This document shows, in pieces, positions 10,063 to 19,483 of a stretch of DNA of 45,601 bases; position 1 is the first letter of the stretch, and every line of letters begins with the position of its first letter. This stretch comes from Candidatus Faecousia intestinavium. GTDB taxonomy: Bacteria; Bacillota; Clostridia; Oscillospirales; Oscillospiraceae. The stretch spans positions 1 to 45,601 of the forward strand of contig DVKV01000153.1 in NCBI GenBank assembly GCA_018715835.1, in the 5' to 3' direction. The notes beneath the pieces are model-generated. The model was not told the origin of the DNA and did no database searches. It saw only the letters and a program-made list of their open reading frames with translations. The translations under genes and the position numbers were made by a program.

Positions 10063-10098
10063 CAACCATTTTGTATTTTCTGACAGGAGGTTTTGAAT

Positions 10099-10260
10099 AT
10101 GACTGTGAAATCGAACAGCGAAAAGTTGGGTCAGGGCGTTGGCTTTGAGCGGATCCGCCGGATCACCGGCTACCTGGTGGGCACCATGGACAAATGGAAC
10201 GACGCCAAGCGGGCCGAGGAACGGGACCGGGTCAAGCACAGCATGAACGGCCATGCTTGA
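10099..10260 (+). CDS. 53-aa protein carrying the NrdD-type glycyl-radical motif (absent from supplied ORF track)
   Basis: Translation MTVKSNSEKLGQGVGFERIRRITGYLVGTMDKWNDAKRAEERDRVKHSMNGHA; SD AGGAGG 8 nt upstream; RITGYLV + NDAKRAEERDRVKH matches the NrdD C-terminus. Confidence 0.9.
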   Translation: MTVKSNSEKLGQGVGFERIRRITGYLVGTMDKWNDAKRAEERDRVKHSMNGHA

Positions 10261-10765
10261 TTTAAGCGGCATCGTCAGCGACAGCATTGTGGACGGTCCG
10301 GGCATCCGGCTGTGTGTGTTCAGCCAGGGATGCCCCCACCACTGTCCCGGCTGCCACAACCCGGAGACCTGGGCCTTCGGCTGCGGCACCCCCATGGAGG
10401 AGGAAACTGTGGTGGAAATCGCCCGGTCCAATCCCCTGTGCCGTGGGGTAACCTTCTCCGGCGGGGAACCCTTTGCCCAGGCGGAGGGCTTTGCCCGGCT
10501 GGCAGGGCTCCTGAAGGACGCAGGCTTTGAAGTAGCCTCCTATACCGGTTACACCTTCGAGCAGCTTTTGAAGGGCACACCGGAGCAGCGGCGGCTGCTG
10601 GAGGCCATTGACATTCTCATTGACGGCCCCTTCCTTCTGGAAAAAAAGAGCCTGGAAGTTCCCTTCCGGGGCAGCACCAACCAGCGGATTCTGGACGTTC
10701 CCAAGAGTCTGGCCGCAGGCCGGGCGGTGGAGACCGCCTCCGGGCGCTGGCTGGGAGAATATTGA
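10253..10765 (+). CDS. nrdG: Anaerobic RNR-activating radical SAM protein
   Basis: SIVDGPGIRLCVFSQGCPHHCPGCHNPETW with CxxxCxxC radical-SAM motif; start overlaps the 53-aa ORF by 8 nt. Confidence 0.95.
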   Translation: MLDLSGIVSDSIVDGPGIRLCVFSQGCPHHCPGCHNPETWAFGCGTPMEEETVVEIARSNPLCRGVTFSGGEPFAQAEGFARLAGLLKDAGFEVASYTGYTFEQLLKGTPEQRRLLEAIDILIDGPFLLEKKSLEVPFRGSTNQRILDVPKSLAAGRAVETASGRWLGEY

Positions 10766-10769
10766 CAAA

Positions 10770-10810
10770 ATCCCGTCTGCCATATCTCCGGCGGACGGGA
10801 TATATTTTTA
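10770..10810 (+). terminator. Rho-independent terminator after nrdG
   Basis: ATCCCGTCTGCC / GGCGGACGGGAT followed by an AT-rich T tract. Confidence 0.7.
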
Positions 10811-10838
10811 GCAAAAGAAATGACCCGGTAAAACAGAA

Positions 10839-10870
10839 AAGCAGTCATCCTTTTGGATGACTGCTTTTTT
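10839..10870. terminator. Bidirectional terminator hairpin between nrdG and tRNA-Asp
   Basis: AAGCAGTCATCC-TTTT-GGATGACTGCTT with T tract on plus and T-rich run on minus. Confidence 0.75.
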
Positions 10871-10946
10871 GGCGACCCGGAACGGACTCGAACCGTCGAC
10901 CTCCAGCGTGACAGGCTGGCGTGCTAACCGACTGCACCACCGGGCC
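10870..10946 (-). tRNA. tRNA-Asp (GTC anticodon)
   Basis: Reverse complement GGCCCGGTGGTGCAGTCGGTTAGCACGCCAGCCTGTCACGCTGG...GGTTCGAGTCCGTTCCGGGTCGCCA. Confidence 0.93.
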
Positions 10947-10958
10947 AGAACAGGAGGT

Positions 10959-10987
10959 ATTATAACATGAATTTCAGGTTTTGTAAA
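10959..10987 (-). promoter_or_regulatory. Putative tRNA-Asp promoter
   Basis: Minus strand TTTACA, 17 bp, TATAAT. Confidence 0.7.
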
Positions 10988-11018
10988 GACCCAAAATTCG
11001 GTTTTTTCCGGGAAGTTT

Positions 11019-11537
11019 TCAGAATTCGATGCCCTTCCGGGCGGGAATTCCATTGTCAAAGGGATGCTTGCGCTTGCACATCTCCGTCACATAGTCCGCC
11101 GCATCCACAAGGCTGGGCGCCGGATTCCGGCCGGTGAGCACCACTTCCAACCCTTCCGGTTTGGTTTTCAGGAAAGCTTCCACATCTTCCAGCGGAACCA
11201 CACCATTGTTGCAGGCGGAAAGCATCTCATCCAAAACCAGAAGATCCGCTCCGGCGGCTTCCAGCGTCACCTGGCGGAACCACTGGGTATAGTCCCGGCG
11301 GCACTGCTCCTTCTGCTCCGGGGTCATCCGAAAGAAAAATCCCGGCACGGTTTTACAGTGCATCACCCGGATGCCCGGAATCTGCCGGAGCATGGCAATT
11401 TCCGAGGAGCTGCCGTCCTTGAAAAACTGGGTCAGCACCACGTCCTTTCCCGCTCCCGCGGCCCGGAGGGCCAGGCCTACTGCGGCGGTGGTTTTTCCCT
11501 TGCCGTCGCCGCAGTAGATGTGTATCAGCCCCGCCAT
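11019..11537 (-). CDS. cobO: Cob(I)yrinic acid a,c-diamide adenosyltransferase
   Basis: CobA/CobO/BtuR P-loop IHIYCGDGKGKTTAAVGLALRAAGAG; last gene of the B12 cluster. Confidence 0.93.
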   Translation of the reverse strand: MAGLIHIYCGDGKGKTTAAVGLALRAAGAGKDVVLTQFFKDGSSSEIAMLRQIPGIRVMHCKTVPGFFFRMTPEQKEQCRRDYTQWFRQVTLEAAGADLLVLDEMLSACNNGVVPLEDVEAFLKTKPEGLEVVLTGRNPAPSLVDAADYVTEMCKRKHPFDNGIPARKGIEF

Positions 11538-11539
11538 GG

Positions 11540-13003
11540 TCAGACCTCCCGGTTGAGAATCCGGTACACCAGATCCATATCCAGGCCGTCCCGCACCGCC
11601 TGAGCCAGTTTGTCGTACTGCTGCTCTTTATATGCCACGGGGTCGAAGGACTGAAGGCTTCCCGGGTCCACGCCCTTCTCCCGGCACAGCACTTTCACGA
11701 TGGTGTCCGCCACACCGGGGGCGTCAAATATTCCATGGACGTAGCTGCCGTACACATTATCCCGGCAAAGGACCGGATTCTGCCGCTCTCCGCTGCGGCC
11801 CATGTGAATCTCGTAGCCCAGGTAGTCCAGGCCGTTCAGCTCCGCCAGCCGCCCGGGAATATCCCGGAAGGTACCGCTGGTCTGGGTCTGGACTTTTTCT
11901 CCGTGAAACACCGTCTCCACCGGCAGAAGGCTCATTCCGGCAATCTCCGTGACCCCGGCAGCCTCCACCTGATCCGGGTCGGAGACCCGCTGCCCCAGCA
12001 TCTGGTAGCCGCCGCAGACACCGAAGACCAGGGTTCCGGCGCTGGCTGCCTTGAGGATGGCCGCCTCCATGCCGCTTTGCCGCAGCCACATCAGATCGGC
12101 AATGGTGCTCTTGGTACCGGGCAGGAGAATCAGATCCGCTCCCGCCAGTTCCTCGGGAGACTGGACGTAGCGCACCGACACGCTGTCGTAGCGCTCAAAG
12201 GGGGCAAAGTCCGTAAAGTTGGAAATCCGGGGCAGCCGCACCACCGCAATGTCGATGAGCTTCCGGCCCTGAGACCGGTGGAACCGCTCGGACAGACTGT
12301 CCTCGTCGTCAATGTCCACAGTGACGTAGGGTACCACCCCCGCCACCGGGCAGCCGCACAGCTCCTCCAGGGTCTTGAGCCCCGGCTCCAGGATGGCCTT
12401 GTCTCCCCGGAACTTGTTGACAACGGTGCCCTTCACCCGGGCCCGCTCCTCCGGCTCCAGCAGGGCCACCGTGCCGTAGAGCTGGGCAAACACCCCGCCC
12501 CGGTCAATGTCGCCCACCAGCAGCACCGGTGCGTCCACCAGCTTGGCCAGGCCCATGTTCACAATGTCTTCCTGCTTCAGGTTGATTTCCGCCGGGCTTC
12601 CGGCTCCCTCAATGACGATGATGTCATAAGCTTCATCCAGAGCCTTGTACGCCTCCATGACAGCAGGCAGGAACTCCCGCTTGCGCTGATAGTACTCCAT
12701 AGCCTTCATGTTGCCCTGAACCTGACCGTTCACAATCACCTGGCTGCCCACGTCCGTGGTGGGCTTCAGCAAAATGGGATTCATCCGCACATCCGGGGCA
12801 ATTCCGGCAGCCTCCGCCTGAACCACCTGGGCCCGGCCCATCTCCCCGCCATCGGCAGTGATAAAGGAGTTCAGCGCCATATTCTGGCTCTTGAAGGGGG
12901 CCACCCGATAGCCGTCCTGCTTGAAAATCCGGCACAGTCCGGCGCACAGCAGGCTCTTGCCCGCGTTGGACATGGTCCCCTGAATCATAATATTCTTCGC
13001 CAT
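11540..13003 (-). CDS. cbiP: Cobyric acid synthase
   Basis: CobQ/Cbi[48 protein letters not shown]. Start trimmed to 13003. Confidence 0.95.
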   Translation of the reverse strand: MAKNIMIQGTMSNAGKSLLCAGLCRIFKQDGYRVAPFKSQNMALNSFITADGGEMGRAQVVQAEAAGIAPDVRMNPILLKPTTDVGSQVIVNGQVQGNMKAMEYYQRKREFLPAVMEAYKALDEAYDIIVIEGAGSPAEINLKQEDIVNMGLAKLVDAPVLLVGDIDRGGVFAQLYGTVALLEPEERARVKGTVVNKFRGDKAILEPGLKTLEELCGCPVAGVVPYVTVDIDDEDSLSERFHRSQGRKLIDIAVVRLPRISNFTDFAPFERYDSVSVRYVQSPEELAGADLILLPGTKSTIADLMWLRQSGMEAAILKAASAGTLVFGVCGGYQMLGQRVSDPDQVEAAGVTEIAGMSLLPVETVFHGEKVQTQTSGTFRDIPGRLAELNGLDYLGYEIHMGRSGERQNPVLCRDNVYGSYVHGIFDAPGVADTIVKVLCREKGVDPGSLQSFDPVAYKEQQYDKLAQAVRDGLDMDLVYRILNREV

Positions 13004-13005
13004 GG

Positions 13006-14058
13006 TTACTCCTTTCCCAGCACTTCCCGGATGGTCTGAATCAGCACCTGGTTTTCCTCCCGGCGGCGCACCGCCGTACGGTACCATCCCGGGCCCAGGC
13101 CATAATAGTTGTCACAGTTGCGGATGGTGATTTTCCGGGCCTTCAAATCCCGGTGGAGGGTTTCCGGCCCCTGGAACAGCAGATAGTTGGTCTCCGAGGG
13201 GCATACCCAAAAGCCCAGCTGCTCCAGCTGTCGTTTTAGCCAGACCCGTTCTGTCTGAATCAGGCTGCGGGTGGTCTTAAGGAAATCCCCAGCCTCCAGG
13301 GCCGCCACTCCCGCCGCCTGGGCCAGGGAAGACACATTCCAGGGCTGCACCGTGTGGGCCATCCGGGTCAGAAGGGCCTCGTCGGCACACAGGCAGTAGC
13401 CCAGCCGGATGCCTGCCATGCCGTAGCTCTTGGTAAAGGCTTTCAGCAAAAACAGATGGGGATTATCTTCCAGCAGGTCTTTCAGGCTTTCCTCCCGGTC
13501 GGAAAGATCCGCAAAGCATTCATCCACGAACAGCCGGATCTGGTGTTCCCTGCAGAAAACCAGGACTTTTTCCAGCAGCTGCCGGGGAATGGTCTTTCCG
13601 GTGGGATTGTTGGGGTTGCACAGGAACACTGCGTCAGGCTGAACCTTTCCTACAAAGTCCAGGAAGCCTTCCTCCAGGGAAAATTCCGTCTCCCGGGACA
13701 GACTGTAACGCTCCATCCGTCCGCCCATCCGGGTCAGACCCAGCGCGTACTCGGAGAAGGTGGGGGCCAGCTCCACCCCCAGGCGGATATTTGCCGCCTC
13801 GCAGTAGGAGTAAATCAGCTCCGCCGCCCCGTTGCCGCAGAGAATCCGCTCCGGGGCGACTCCTTCAAAACGGGAGATGGCCTGCACCAGTCGGCGGCAG
13901 TAGGGGTCCGGATAGCGATCCATCTGTTCCAGGCTGTCCCGCACCGCCTGGCGCACCGCCTCCGGGGTACCCAGAGGGTTGGTATTGGCGGAAAAGTCCA
14001 GCAGCACTTCCCTGCCGTAAATATCCCCGCCATGGGGGTTGTTTGTCTGATAGAGCAT
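13006..14058 (-). CDS. cobD: Threonine-phosphate decarboxylase-like PLP aminotransferase (CobD type)
   Basis: Class I/II aminotransferase fold ([47 protein letters not shown]) within the cobalamin operon. Confidence 0.9.
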   Translation of the reverse strand: MLYQTNNPHGGDIYGREVLLDFSANTNPLGTPEAVRQAVRDSLEQMDRYPDPYCRRLVQAISRFEGVAPERILCGNGAAELIYSYCEAANIRLGVELAPTFSEYALGLTRMGGRMERYSLSRETEFSLEEGFLDFVGKVQPDAVFLCNPNNPTGKTIPRQLLEKVLVFCREHQIRLFVDECFADLSDREESLKDLLEDNPHLFLLKAFTKSYGMAGIRLGYCLCADEALLTRMAHTVQPWNVSSLAQAAGVAALEAGDFLKTTRSLIQTERVWLKRQLEQLGFWVCPSETNYLLFQGPETLHRDLKARKITIRNCDNYYGLGPGWYRTAVRRREENQVLIQTIREVLGKE

Positions 14059-14062
14059 CGTT

Positions 14063-15031
14063 TCACCAACCAATCACAAACAGCAGTTTTACAGCCGCGC
14101 ACAGCACCAGTGCCAGCGCCGCACTGGCATAGAGCAGCTTGCAGGCCAGAGGAATGTCATCCACCCCAATTTCCCGCACCGGATCACCGATGTAGGGCTT
14201 CTTGTGAAGCACGCCATGGTACCAGGCGTCTCCCGCCAGCCGCAGCCCCAGAAGTCCGGCGCACACCGACTCGGTCTGGGCAGAGTTGGGACTGGCGTGG
14301 TTGAACCGGTCCCGGCGGAAAATCCGCCAGCCGTTTCCGGCATCCAGGCCCAGCAAGCCCCCCGCCGCCAGCATCACCAGGGCGGACAGCCGGGCGGGCA
14401 GGAAATTGAACACATCGTCCATTTTGGCGCTGACCAGCCCGATGTCTTTATAGGGCGGCTCCACATAACCCAGCATGGAGTCCATGGTATTCACCGCCTT
14501 GTAGAAAAAGCCCAGAGGGGCGCCGCCGATGGCCAGGAACACCAGGGGCGCAATGATGCCGTCAGAGGTGTTCTCCGCCACGGTCTCCACCGCCGCCCGG
14601 GTTACCCCGTCCCGGTCCAATCGGGCCACATCCCGGCCCACAATCATGGACACCGCATACCGGGCATCCTCCAGGGTGCCGGTTTTCAGGGCGGTATAGA
14701 CCTTCATGCTTTCGGTTTTCAGGGATTTGGTGGCCAGAATCTGGGCGCAGAACACCGTCTCCACCGCCAGTCCCAGCCAGGGGGTCAGGCGGTAGCACAG
14801 CCAGAGGATGCCCCCCGGCACCGCCGTGGAAACACTTACCACAATCAGCCACAGCACGCCCCCGGCAATATTCTCCCCCAGCACTGTTTTGGGAAAAATC
14901 CGGCGCACCAGCTTCTCCACCCCACTGATCAACTTTCCAATGAGCACCACCGGATGAGGAATGCCGTGGGGGTCTCCCACAATCAGATCCAGGCAGAAGC
15001 CCAGAACCAGGGCAATCAGCGACCACATCAT
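14063..15031 (-). CDS. cbiB: Adenosylcobinamide-phosphate synthase
   Basis: CbiB: LDLIVGDPHGIPHPVVLIGKLIS; AENTSDGIIAPL; FNHASPNSAQTE. Confidence 0.95.
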   Translation of the reverse strand: MMWSLIALVLGFCLDLIVGDPHGIPHPVVLIGKLISGVEKLVRRIFPKTVLGENIAGGVLWLIVVSVSTAVPGGILWLCYRLTPWLGLAVETVFCAQILATKSLKTESMKVYTALKTGTLEDARYAVSMIVGRDVARLDRDGVTRAAVETVAENTSDGIIAPLVFLAIGGAPLGFFYKAVNTMDSMLGYVEPPYKDIGLVSAKMDDVFNFLPARLSALVMLAAGGLLGLDAGNGWRIFRRDRFNHASPNSAQTESVCAGLLGLRLAGDAWYHGVLHKKPYIGDPVREIGVDDIPLACKLLYASAALALVLCAAVKLLFVIGW

Positions 15032-16998
15032 GGGCAGATTCCTCCCTGCATGGTGAAAATATAGATGGGATTCTGGCCGGTCATCAGATGATACGGCCCC
15101 GCCTTCCGGGCCTTGGACACGTTCAGGCAGACCACCTCCGTCTCCCGGAAGGAGAAGCGCTTCATACACTCGGTCAGTTCCGCCTGAGATTCCAGGGCGA
15201 TGGCGGTGGCTACAATCCGGGCTTCGGGATTCTTTTCCAGAATCACCCGGAGAATTTCATTCAGATTGCCGCTGGTTCCTCCCAGGAACACATGGGTGGG
15301 GGCGGGCAAATCGTTGCAGGCTCCCGGTGCCATTCCCGGCACCACTTCCAGATTGGAAAGGCCGAACCGGGCGGCGTTCTCCCGGAGAATGTCCAGAGCC
15401 TCGTCCTTGCGCTCAATGGCGAATACCCTTCCCGCTTCCGCCTGCAGGGCCATTTCAATGGACACGCTGCCGGTACCGGCACCCACGTCCCAGGCCACCG
15501 CATTCCGGGTCAGACGAAGTTTGGACAGGCAGACGCTGCGCACCTCGCTCTTGGTCATGGGCACCTTCTCCGCCCGGGTGAAAGCCTCGTCCGGCAGACC
15601 ATGGGTTACCACAGCCCCGGGATTTGGATTCTCCATCAGGGCGGAACTCAGGCTGTGAAACTGCTTGTGAGACAATTCTTCCGCCGTACCCACGGTGATC
15701 CGCTCCTCGGGATAGCCCAAACGCTCTCCCACCGTGACCTTTACGGTGCCCAGACCGCCTTCGGTCAGGCGGCGGCAGAGCTGTCCCATGCCGTTTTCTC
15801 CCCCGGCCAGGACAAACATCCGGGGATGTTTCTCTGCCTCCCGGCAAATATCTCCTTCCCGGCCGTGAAAGCTCACCGGCACCACATCTTCATAGGAAGT
15901 GCCCGCTTTGGCGCACAGATAGCTCAGGGAACTGATGCCCGGCAGCACCTGCACCTTGCAGTCCCGAAGCAGGGGCAGCAGCTTCTTGGTGCCGCTGAAA
16001 AATCCGGTGTCTCCGGACATGACCACGGCAAACCGGGTATACTGCCGGCTGGTGTGAATAAAGTCTGCAATGTCTCCCGGGGCGATGGCGGTATGCACCG
16101 TCTGGCCGGGCCGGGCGGTTTCCAGCATCCGGCTGGCTCCCACCAGGCAGTCCGCCTGTTCCAGGGCATTCAGTACCTCCAGGGTCATGCCCTCCCGGCT
16201 GCCCGGGCCGATGCCCACAATGCTTACCCGGGGCTGCCAGGAAAAGCCGAACCGGGCACAGAGTTTCTCCAGAACCTGCGCCATGGTCAGCCCCGCCACC
16301 TGGGGGGGCCGTCCGATGACCACCAGCTGCGCCCCCGCCTCCCGGGCGGCGGCAATTTTTTCGTCAAACCCTCCGGCGGTGCCGGAGTCCTTGGTCACCA
16401 GGAATTTCCCCTCCACGCTGCGAAGCATTGCCACATTCAGCGCCCGGCTGAAGGGCCCCTGCATGGCAATGATATGGGCCGGAGGCAATTCCGCCTCCCG
16501 GCACAGCCGCAGAGAGTCCTCCATGGGCAGCACCCGGGCGTACACCCGCTGGGCAAACTCCCGGATGCCCCGGAAGGATGCCAGTTCCTTGCTGCCGGTG
16601 GTGAGCAGAATGTTCCCCTCCCGGGTGTTCAGGTAGTCCACCGCCCCGGCAAGATCCGGCACAAAGACACTGTCCTCCGGTGCCTGTGCCCCGGAGCGCA
16701 GCAGCCGCAGATATTCCGTCTGCGTGTCGGCGCAGGCAGCGCAGATGTTCTGGGTTACCACACTGGCGTAGGGATGGGTGGCGTCCACCACCAGGGAGAA
16801 TTGCTCCCGGGCAAACAGCGCCGCCATCTCCTCCCGATTCAGCCGCCCGGCGTGGATGGTCAGATTTTCCGCCGGTTCCAGCAGAGTCTGACCGTATTCC
16901 GTGGCTACACAGGCGGTAATCTCCACCGGCTGGGCGCAGAGAAATTCCACCAGTTCCCGGCCTTCCGTGGTGCCCGCAAACACGCACAGCTTATCCAT
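15028..16998 (-). CDS. Triple fusion CbiJ (precorrin-6A reductase) - CbiE - CbiT
   Basis: 656 aa: CbiJ (CVFAGTTEGRELVEF...VDATHPYA), CbiE (VSIVGIGPGSREGMTLEVLNAL), CbiT (AWDVGAGTGSVSIEMAL). Confidence 0.92.
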   Translation of the reverse strand: MDKLCVFAGTTEGRELVEFLCAQPVEITACVATEYGQTLLEPAENLTIHAGRLNREEMAALFAREQFSLVVDATHPYASVVTQNICAACADTQTEYLRLLRSGAQAPEDSVFVPDLAGAVDYLNTREGNILLTTGSKELASFRGIREFAQRVYARVLPMEDSLRLCREAELPPAHIIAMQGPFSRALNVAMLRSVEGKFLVTKDSGTAGGFDEKIAAAREAGAQLVVIGRPPQVAGLTMAQVLEKLCARFGFSWQPRVSIVGIGPGSREGMTLEVLNALEQADCLVGASRMLETARPGQTVHTAIAPGDIADFIHTSRQYTRFAVVMSGDTGFFSGTKKLLPLLRDCKVQVLPGISSLSYLCAKAGTSYEDVVPVSFHGREGDICREAEKHPRMFVLAGGENGMGQLCRRLTEGGLGTVKVTVGERLGYPEERITVGTAEELSHKQFHSLSSALMENPNPGAVVTHGLPDEAFTRAEKVPMTKSEVRSVCLSKLRLTRNAVAWDVGAGTGSVSIEMALQAEAGRVFAIERKDEALDILRENAARFGLSNLEVVPGMAPGACNDLPAPTHVFLGGTSGNLNEILRVILEKNPEARIVATAIALESQAELTECMKRFSFRETEVVCLNVSKARKAGPYHLMTGQNPIYIFTMQGGICP

Positions 16999-17722
16999 GC
17001 CGGTATCCTCTGGGAGTCACCATTTTGCCGCCGATGCTTTGGGTCATGGCGTTGCCGATGAACACGGTGCAGAACATATCTACCTCCTGCTCCGGCAGCT
17101 GTTCCAGGGTACAGGTCAGCCAGCTTTCCCCTTCCCGGCCGATGTTCCGGGCCACGGCGCACAGCCGGTCCCCGGGCAGCACCCGGCCCAGAATCTCACA
17201 GGCGTGGCGCAGATGGTCGGGGCGGCCATGGCTGGCCGGGTTGTAGAGCACCATGGACAGGTCGGACTGGGCCGCTGCAGTCAGCCGGGCTTCAATTTTC
17301 TCCCAGGGGGTCAGCCGGTCGCTGAGGCTGATGACAGCGAAATCGTGGGTCAGGGGAGCCCCCACCAGGGCGCCGCCGCTGCAGGCCGCGGTCAGGCCGG
17401 GGATCACCTCAATCTCCGGCTGGATGTTCTCCCCCCGGAGTTCGTAAATCAACGCCGCCATGCCGTAAACCACGCTGTCGCCGGAGCAGACCATGGCAAC
17501 GTTCTTGCCCTTCATGGCCTCATCCAGGGCCATCTGGCAGCGCTGGGTTTCCCGGGTCATGGGGGTGGTCAGAAATTCCTTGTCCGGATACCAGGGCTTC
17601 ACCAGATCCACATACACATGATAGCCGATGATGGTATCACAGCTTTGCAGCGCCCGGTCTGCCCGGATGGTCATGTTCTCATAATTGCCGGGGCCAATGC
17701 CCACCACATACAATTTAGCCAA
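16991..17722 (-). CDS. cbiH: Precorrin-3B C17-methyltransferase
   Basis: MAKLYVVGIGPGNYENMTIRADRALQSCDTIIGYHVYVDLV; GDSVVYGMA. Confidence 0.95.
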   Translation of the reverse strand: MAKLYVVGIGPGNYENMTIRADRALQSCDTIIGYHVYVDLVKPWYPDKEFLTTPMTRETQRCQMALDEAMKGKNVAMVCSGDSVVYGMAALIYELRGENIQPEIEVIPGLTAACSGGALVGAPLTHDFAVISLSDRLTPWEKIEARLTAAAQSDLSMVLYNPASHGRPDHLRHACEILGRVLPGDRLCAVARNIGREGESWLTCTLEQLPEQEVDMFCTVFIGNAMTQSIGGKMVTPRGYRHG

Positions 17723-18731
17723 AGTCTACCTCCCAATGTTCCGCCGCCAGGGCAACGGTGACGCCCCCCAGGGCTGTTTTCTCTATCAGCAAATGCTCCG
17801 CTCCCGCCAGGGCCGCCCGCTCGCAGACATTGTCCACGCCGGTAACGCTCCGGACGAAAGCAGAAGAAGCCGTGGTTCCCTCCACCGCCAGCAATTGGTC
17901 AGCGGTGTAAAAAGTCACAGGCCAATGGTTTTCCTCGCAAACTTCCAGCAAGCCCGTTTCCTGGGCCTTCAGGTCAATGGACGCCGCCCGGGCAATGGCC
18001 CGGCGGTCAATTTTGTGATCTTCCAGCACGGCGGACACCGCATTCTCCACCGCCTGGGCAGAAATCCCCTTCCGGCAGCCGATGCCCAGATGCAGTGCCT
18101 TGGGAATCAGCCGGAGGGTCACGTCAAAAGGCTCTTCCGTGCCCCAGGTGAGATAAATGCCCACCTTTCCCGTCTCCCCGGCAATCACCCCCGGGGGCAG
18201 TTTGCCCCGGATGGGGAAGTCACTTTTCAGCGGCACCGGGCCTTCCAGAATGGCGGCGGAAACGGCTTTCGCCGCTTTCAGGTCGGACAGGACATAGCCT
18301 TTTTCCGTGGCCCAGGTGTCCACGGAGAATTTCCGGTTCACATCCGTAGCGGTGGTGATCACCGGGGTGGCCCCCAGAGCTTCCGCCAGCCGCCGGGTCA
18401 GGGCGTTGGCCCCGCCAATGTGCCCGGAGAGCAGGGAAATCACAAAGTTCCCCCCTTCATCCAGGCATACCACCGCCGGGTCCGAGGTTTTGGACGCCAC
18501 AAAGGGGGCAATCTCCCGGACGGCGATGCCGCAGGAGCCTACGAAAACCAGCAGTTCCGACTCCCGGAATTTCTCTCCGTAAAAATCCCGGGAGGGCTTG
18601 GGAATGGGGGCGTACCCCTCTCCCGCCAGCCGCTCCGGGGCATAGCAGGAAATCTCGTCCGTCAGCGCCCGGCAGACCTTCCGCCCGGTTTCCATCCCCC
18701 GGCGGCTGTAGGCAAACAGGGCTGCCTTCAC
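17715..18731 (-). CDS. cbiG: Cobalt-precorrin-5A hydrolase
   Basis: CbiG core (VFVGSCGIAVREIAPFVASKTSDPAVVCLDEGGNFVISLLSGHIGGANALTR). GTG start at 18731 overlaps the cbiF stop. Confidence 0.92.
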   Translation of the reverse strand: MKAALFAYSRRGMETGRKVCRALTDEISCYAPERLAGEGYAPIPKPSRDFYGEKFRESELLVFVGSCGIAVREIAPFVASKTSDPAVVCLDEGGNFVISLLSGHIGGANALTRRLAEALGATPVITTATDVNRKFSVDTWATEKGYVLSDLKAAKAVSAAILEGPVPLKSDFPIRGKLPPGVIAGETGKVGIYLTWGTEEPFDVTLRLIPKALHLGIGCRKGISAQAVENAVSAVLEDHKIDRRAIARAASIDLKAQETGLLEVCEENHWPVTFYTADQLLAVEGTTASSAFVRSVTGVDNVCERAALAGAEHLLIEKTALGGVTVALAAEHWEVDFG

Positions 18732-19483
18732 TGGGTGGCCTCCCGGAATTCTGTGGTGAATCCGGGGTGATACAGCAGCGAACGCAGGTAGTGCTCGCCC
18801 ATGCACTGACCCACCACAATCAAAGAGGTTTTGGTCAGGCCGTTTTTCTTCACCGTCTCGTGGAGGGTGTCCACGGTGCAGCGGAAAATCTTCTCATCCG
18901 GCCAGGTAGCCTTATACACCACCGCCACCGGGGTATTGCCGGGGTAGCCCCCTTCCAGCAGTTCCTTTTGCAGCTTCTCCGTCAAAGAGGTGCTGAGGAA
19001 CAGCACCATAGTGGCCTGGTGGGCTGCCAGGGAACGGATGGACTCCCGCTCCGGCACCGGAGTCCGGCCGGCAGCCCGGGTGATGATCACCGTCTGGCTT
19101 ACGTCCGGCAGAGTATACTCGGTTTTCAGAGACGAGGCAGCCCCGCAGAAGGCGCTGACGCCGGGGCAGACATCATACTCGATGCCCCGCTGGATCAGTT
19201 CGTCAAACTGCTCCCGCACCGCGCCATAAATGCTGGAGTCTCCCGTGTGGAGCCGGACGGTGGTCTGCCCCGCCTGCTCCGCCTGCTCGATGACGGCAAT
19301 CACTTCTTCCAGAGTCATTTTTGCGCTGTCGTGAATCTCGCAGCCTTCCTTGCAGTTTTCCAGCAGCGCCGGATTCACCAGGGAACCGGCATAGATCACC
19401 ACATCCGCCTGCTGGAGCAGCCGCTGCCCCCGAACCGTTATCAAATCCACGGCGCCGCTTCCCGCGCCTACAAAATGCACCAT
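18728..19483 (-). CDS. cbiF: Cobalt-precorrin-4 C11-methyltransferase
   Basis: MVHFVGAGSGAVDLITVRGQRLLQQADVVIYAGSLVNPALL; HTGDSSIYGAVREQ. Confidence 0.94.
   Translation of the reverse strand: MVHFVGAGSGAVDLITVRGQRLLQQADVVIYAGSLVNPALLENCKEGCEIHDSAKMTLEEVIAVIEQAEQAGQTTVRLHTGDSSIYGAVREQFDELIQRGIEYDVCPGVSAFCGAASSLKTEYTLPDVSQTVIITRAAGRTPVPERESIRSLAAHQATMVLFLSTSLTEKLQKELLEGGYPGNTPVAVVYKATWPDEKIFRCTVDTLHETVKKNGLTKTSLIVVGQCMGEHYLRSLLYHPGFTTEFREATQ

Noticed and set aside
10060-10098. Simple stop-codon readthrough, selenocysteine or sequencing frameshift joining nrdD and the 53-aa ORF
   Set aside because: Two in-frame stops (TAA 10060, TGA 10081), a dedicated AGGAGG SD and an ATG make a separate gene more likely; no SECIS-like element noted. 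A raw-read check is still worthwhile.
7537-10431. 964-aa minus-strand ORF antisense to nrdD
   Set aside because: The plus strand carries clear NrdD homology. The long antisense ORF reflects GC-rich codon bias, with low-complexity G/V/H-rich translation.
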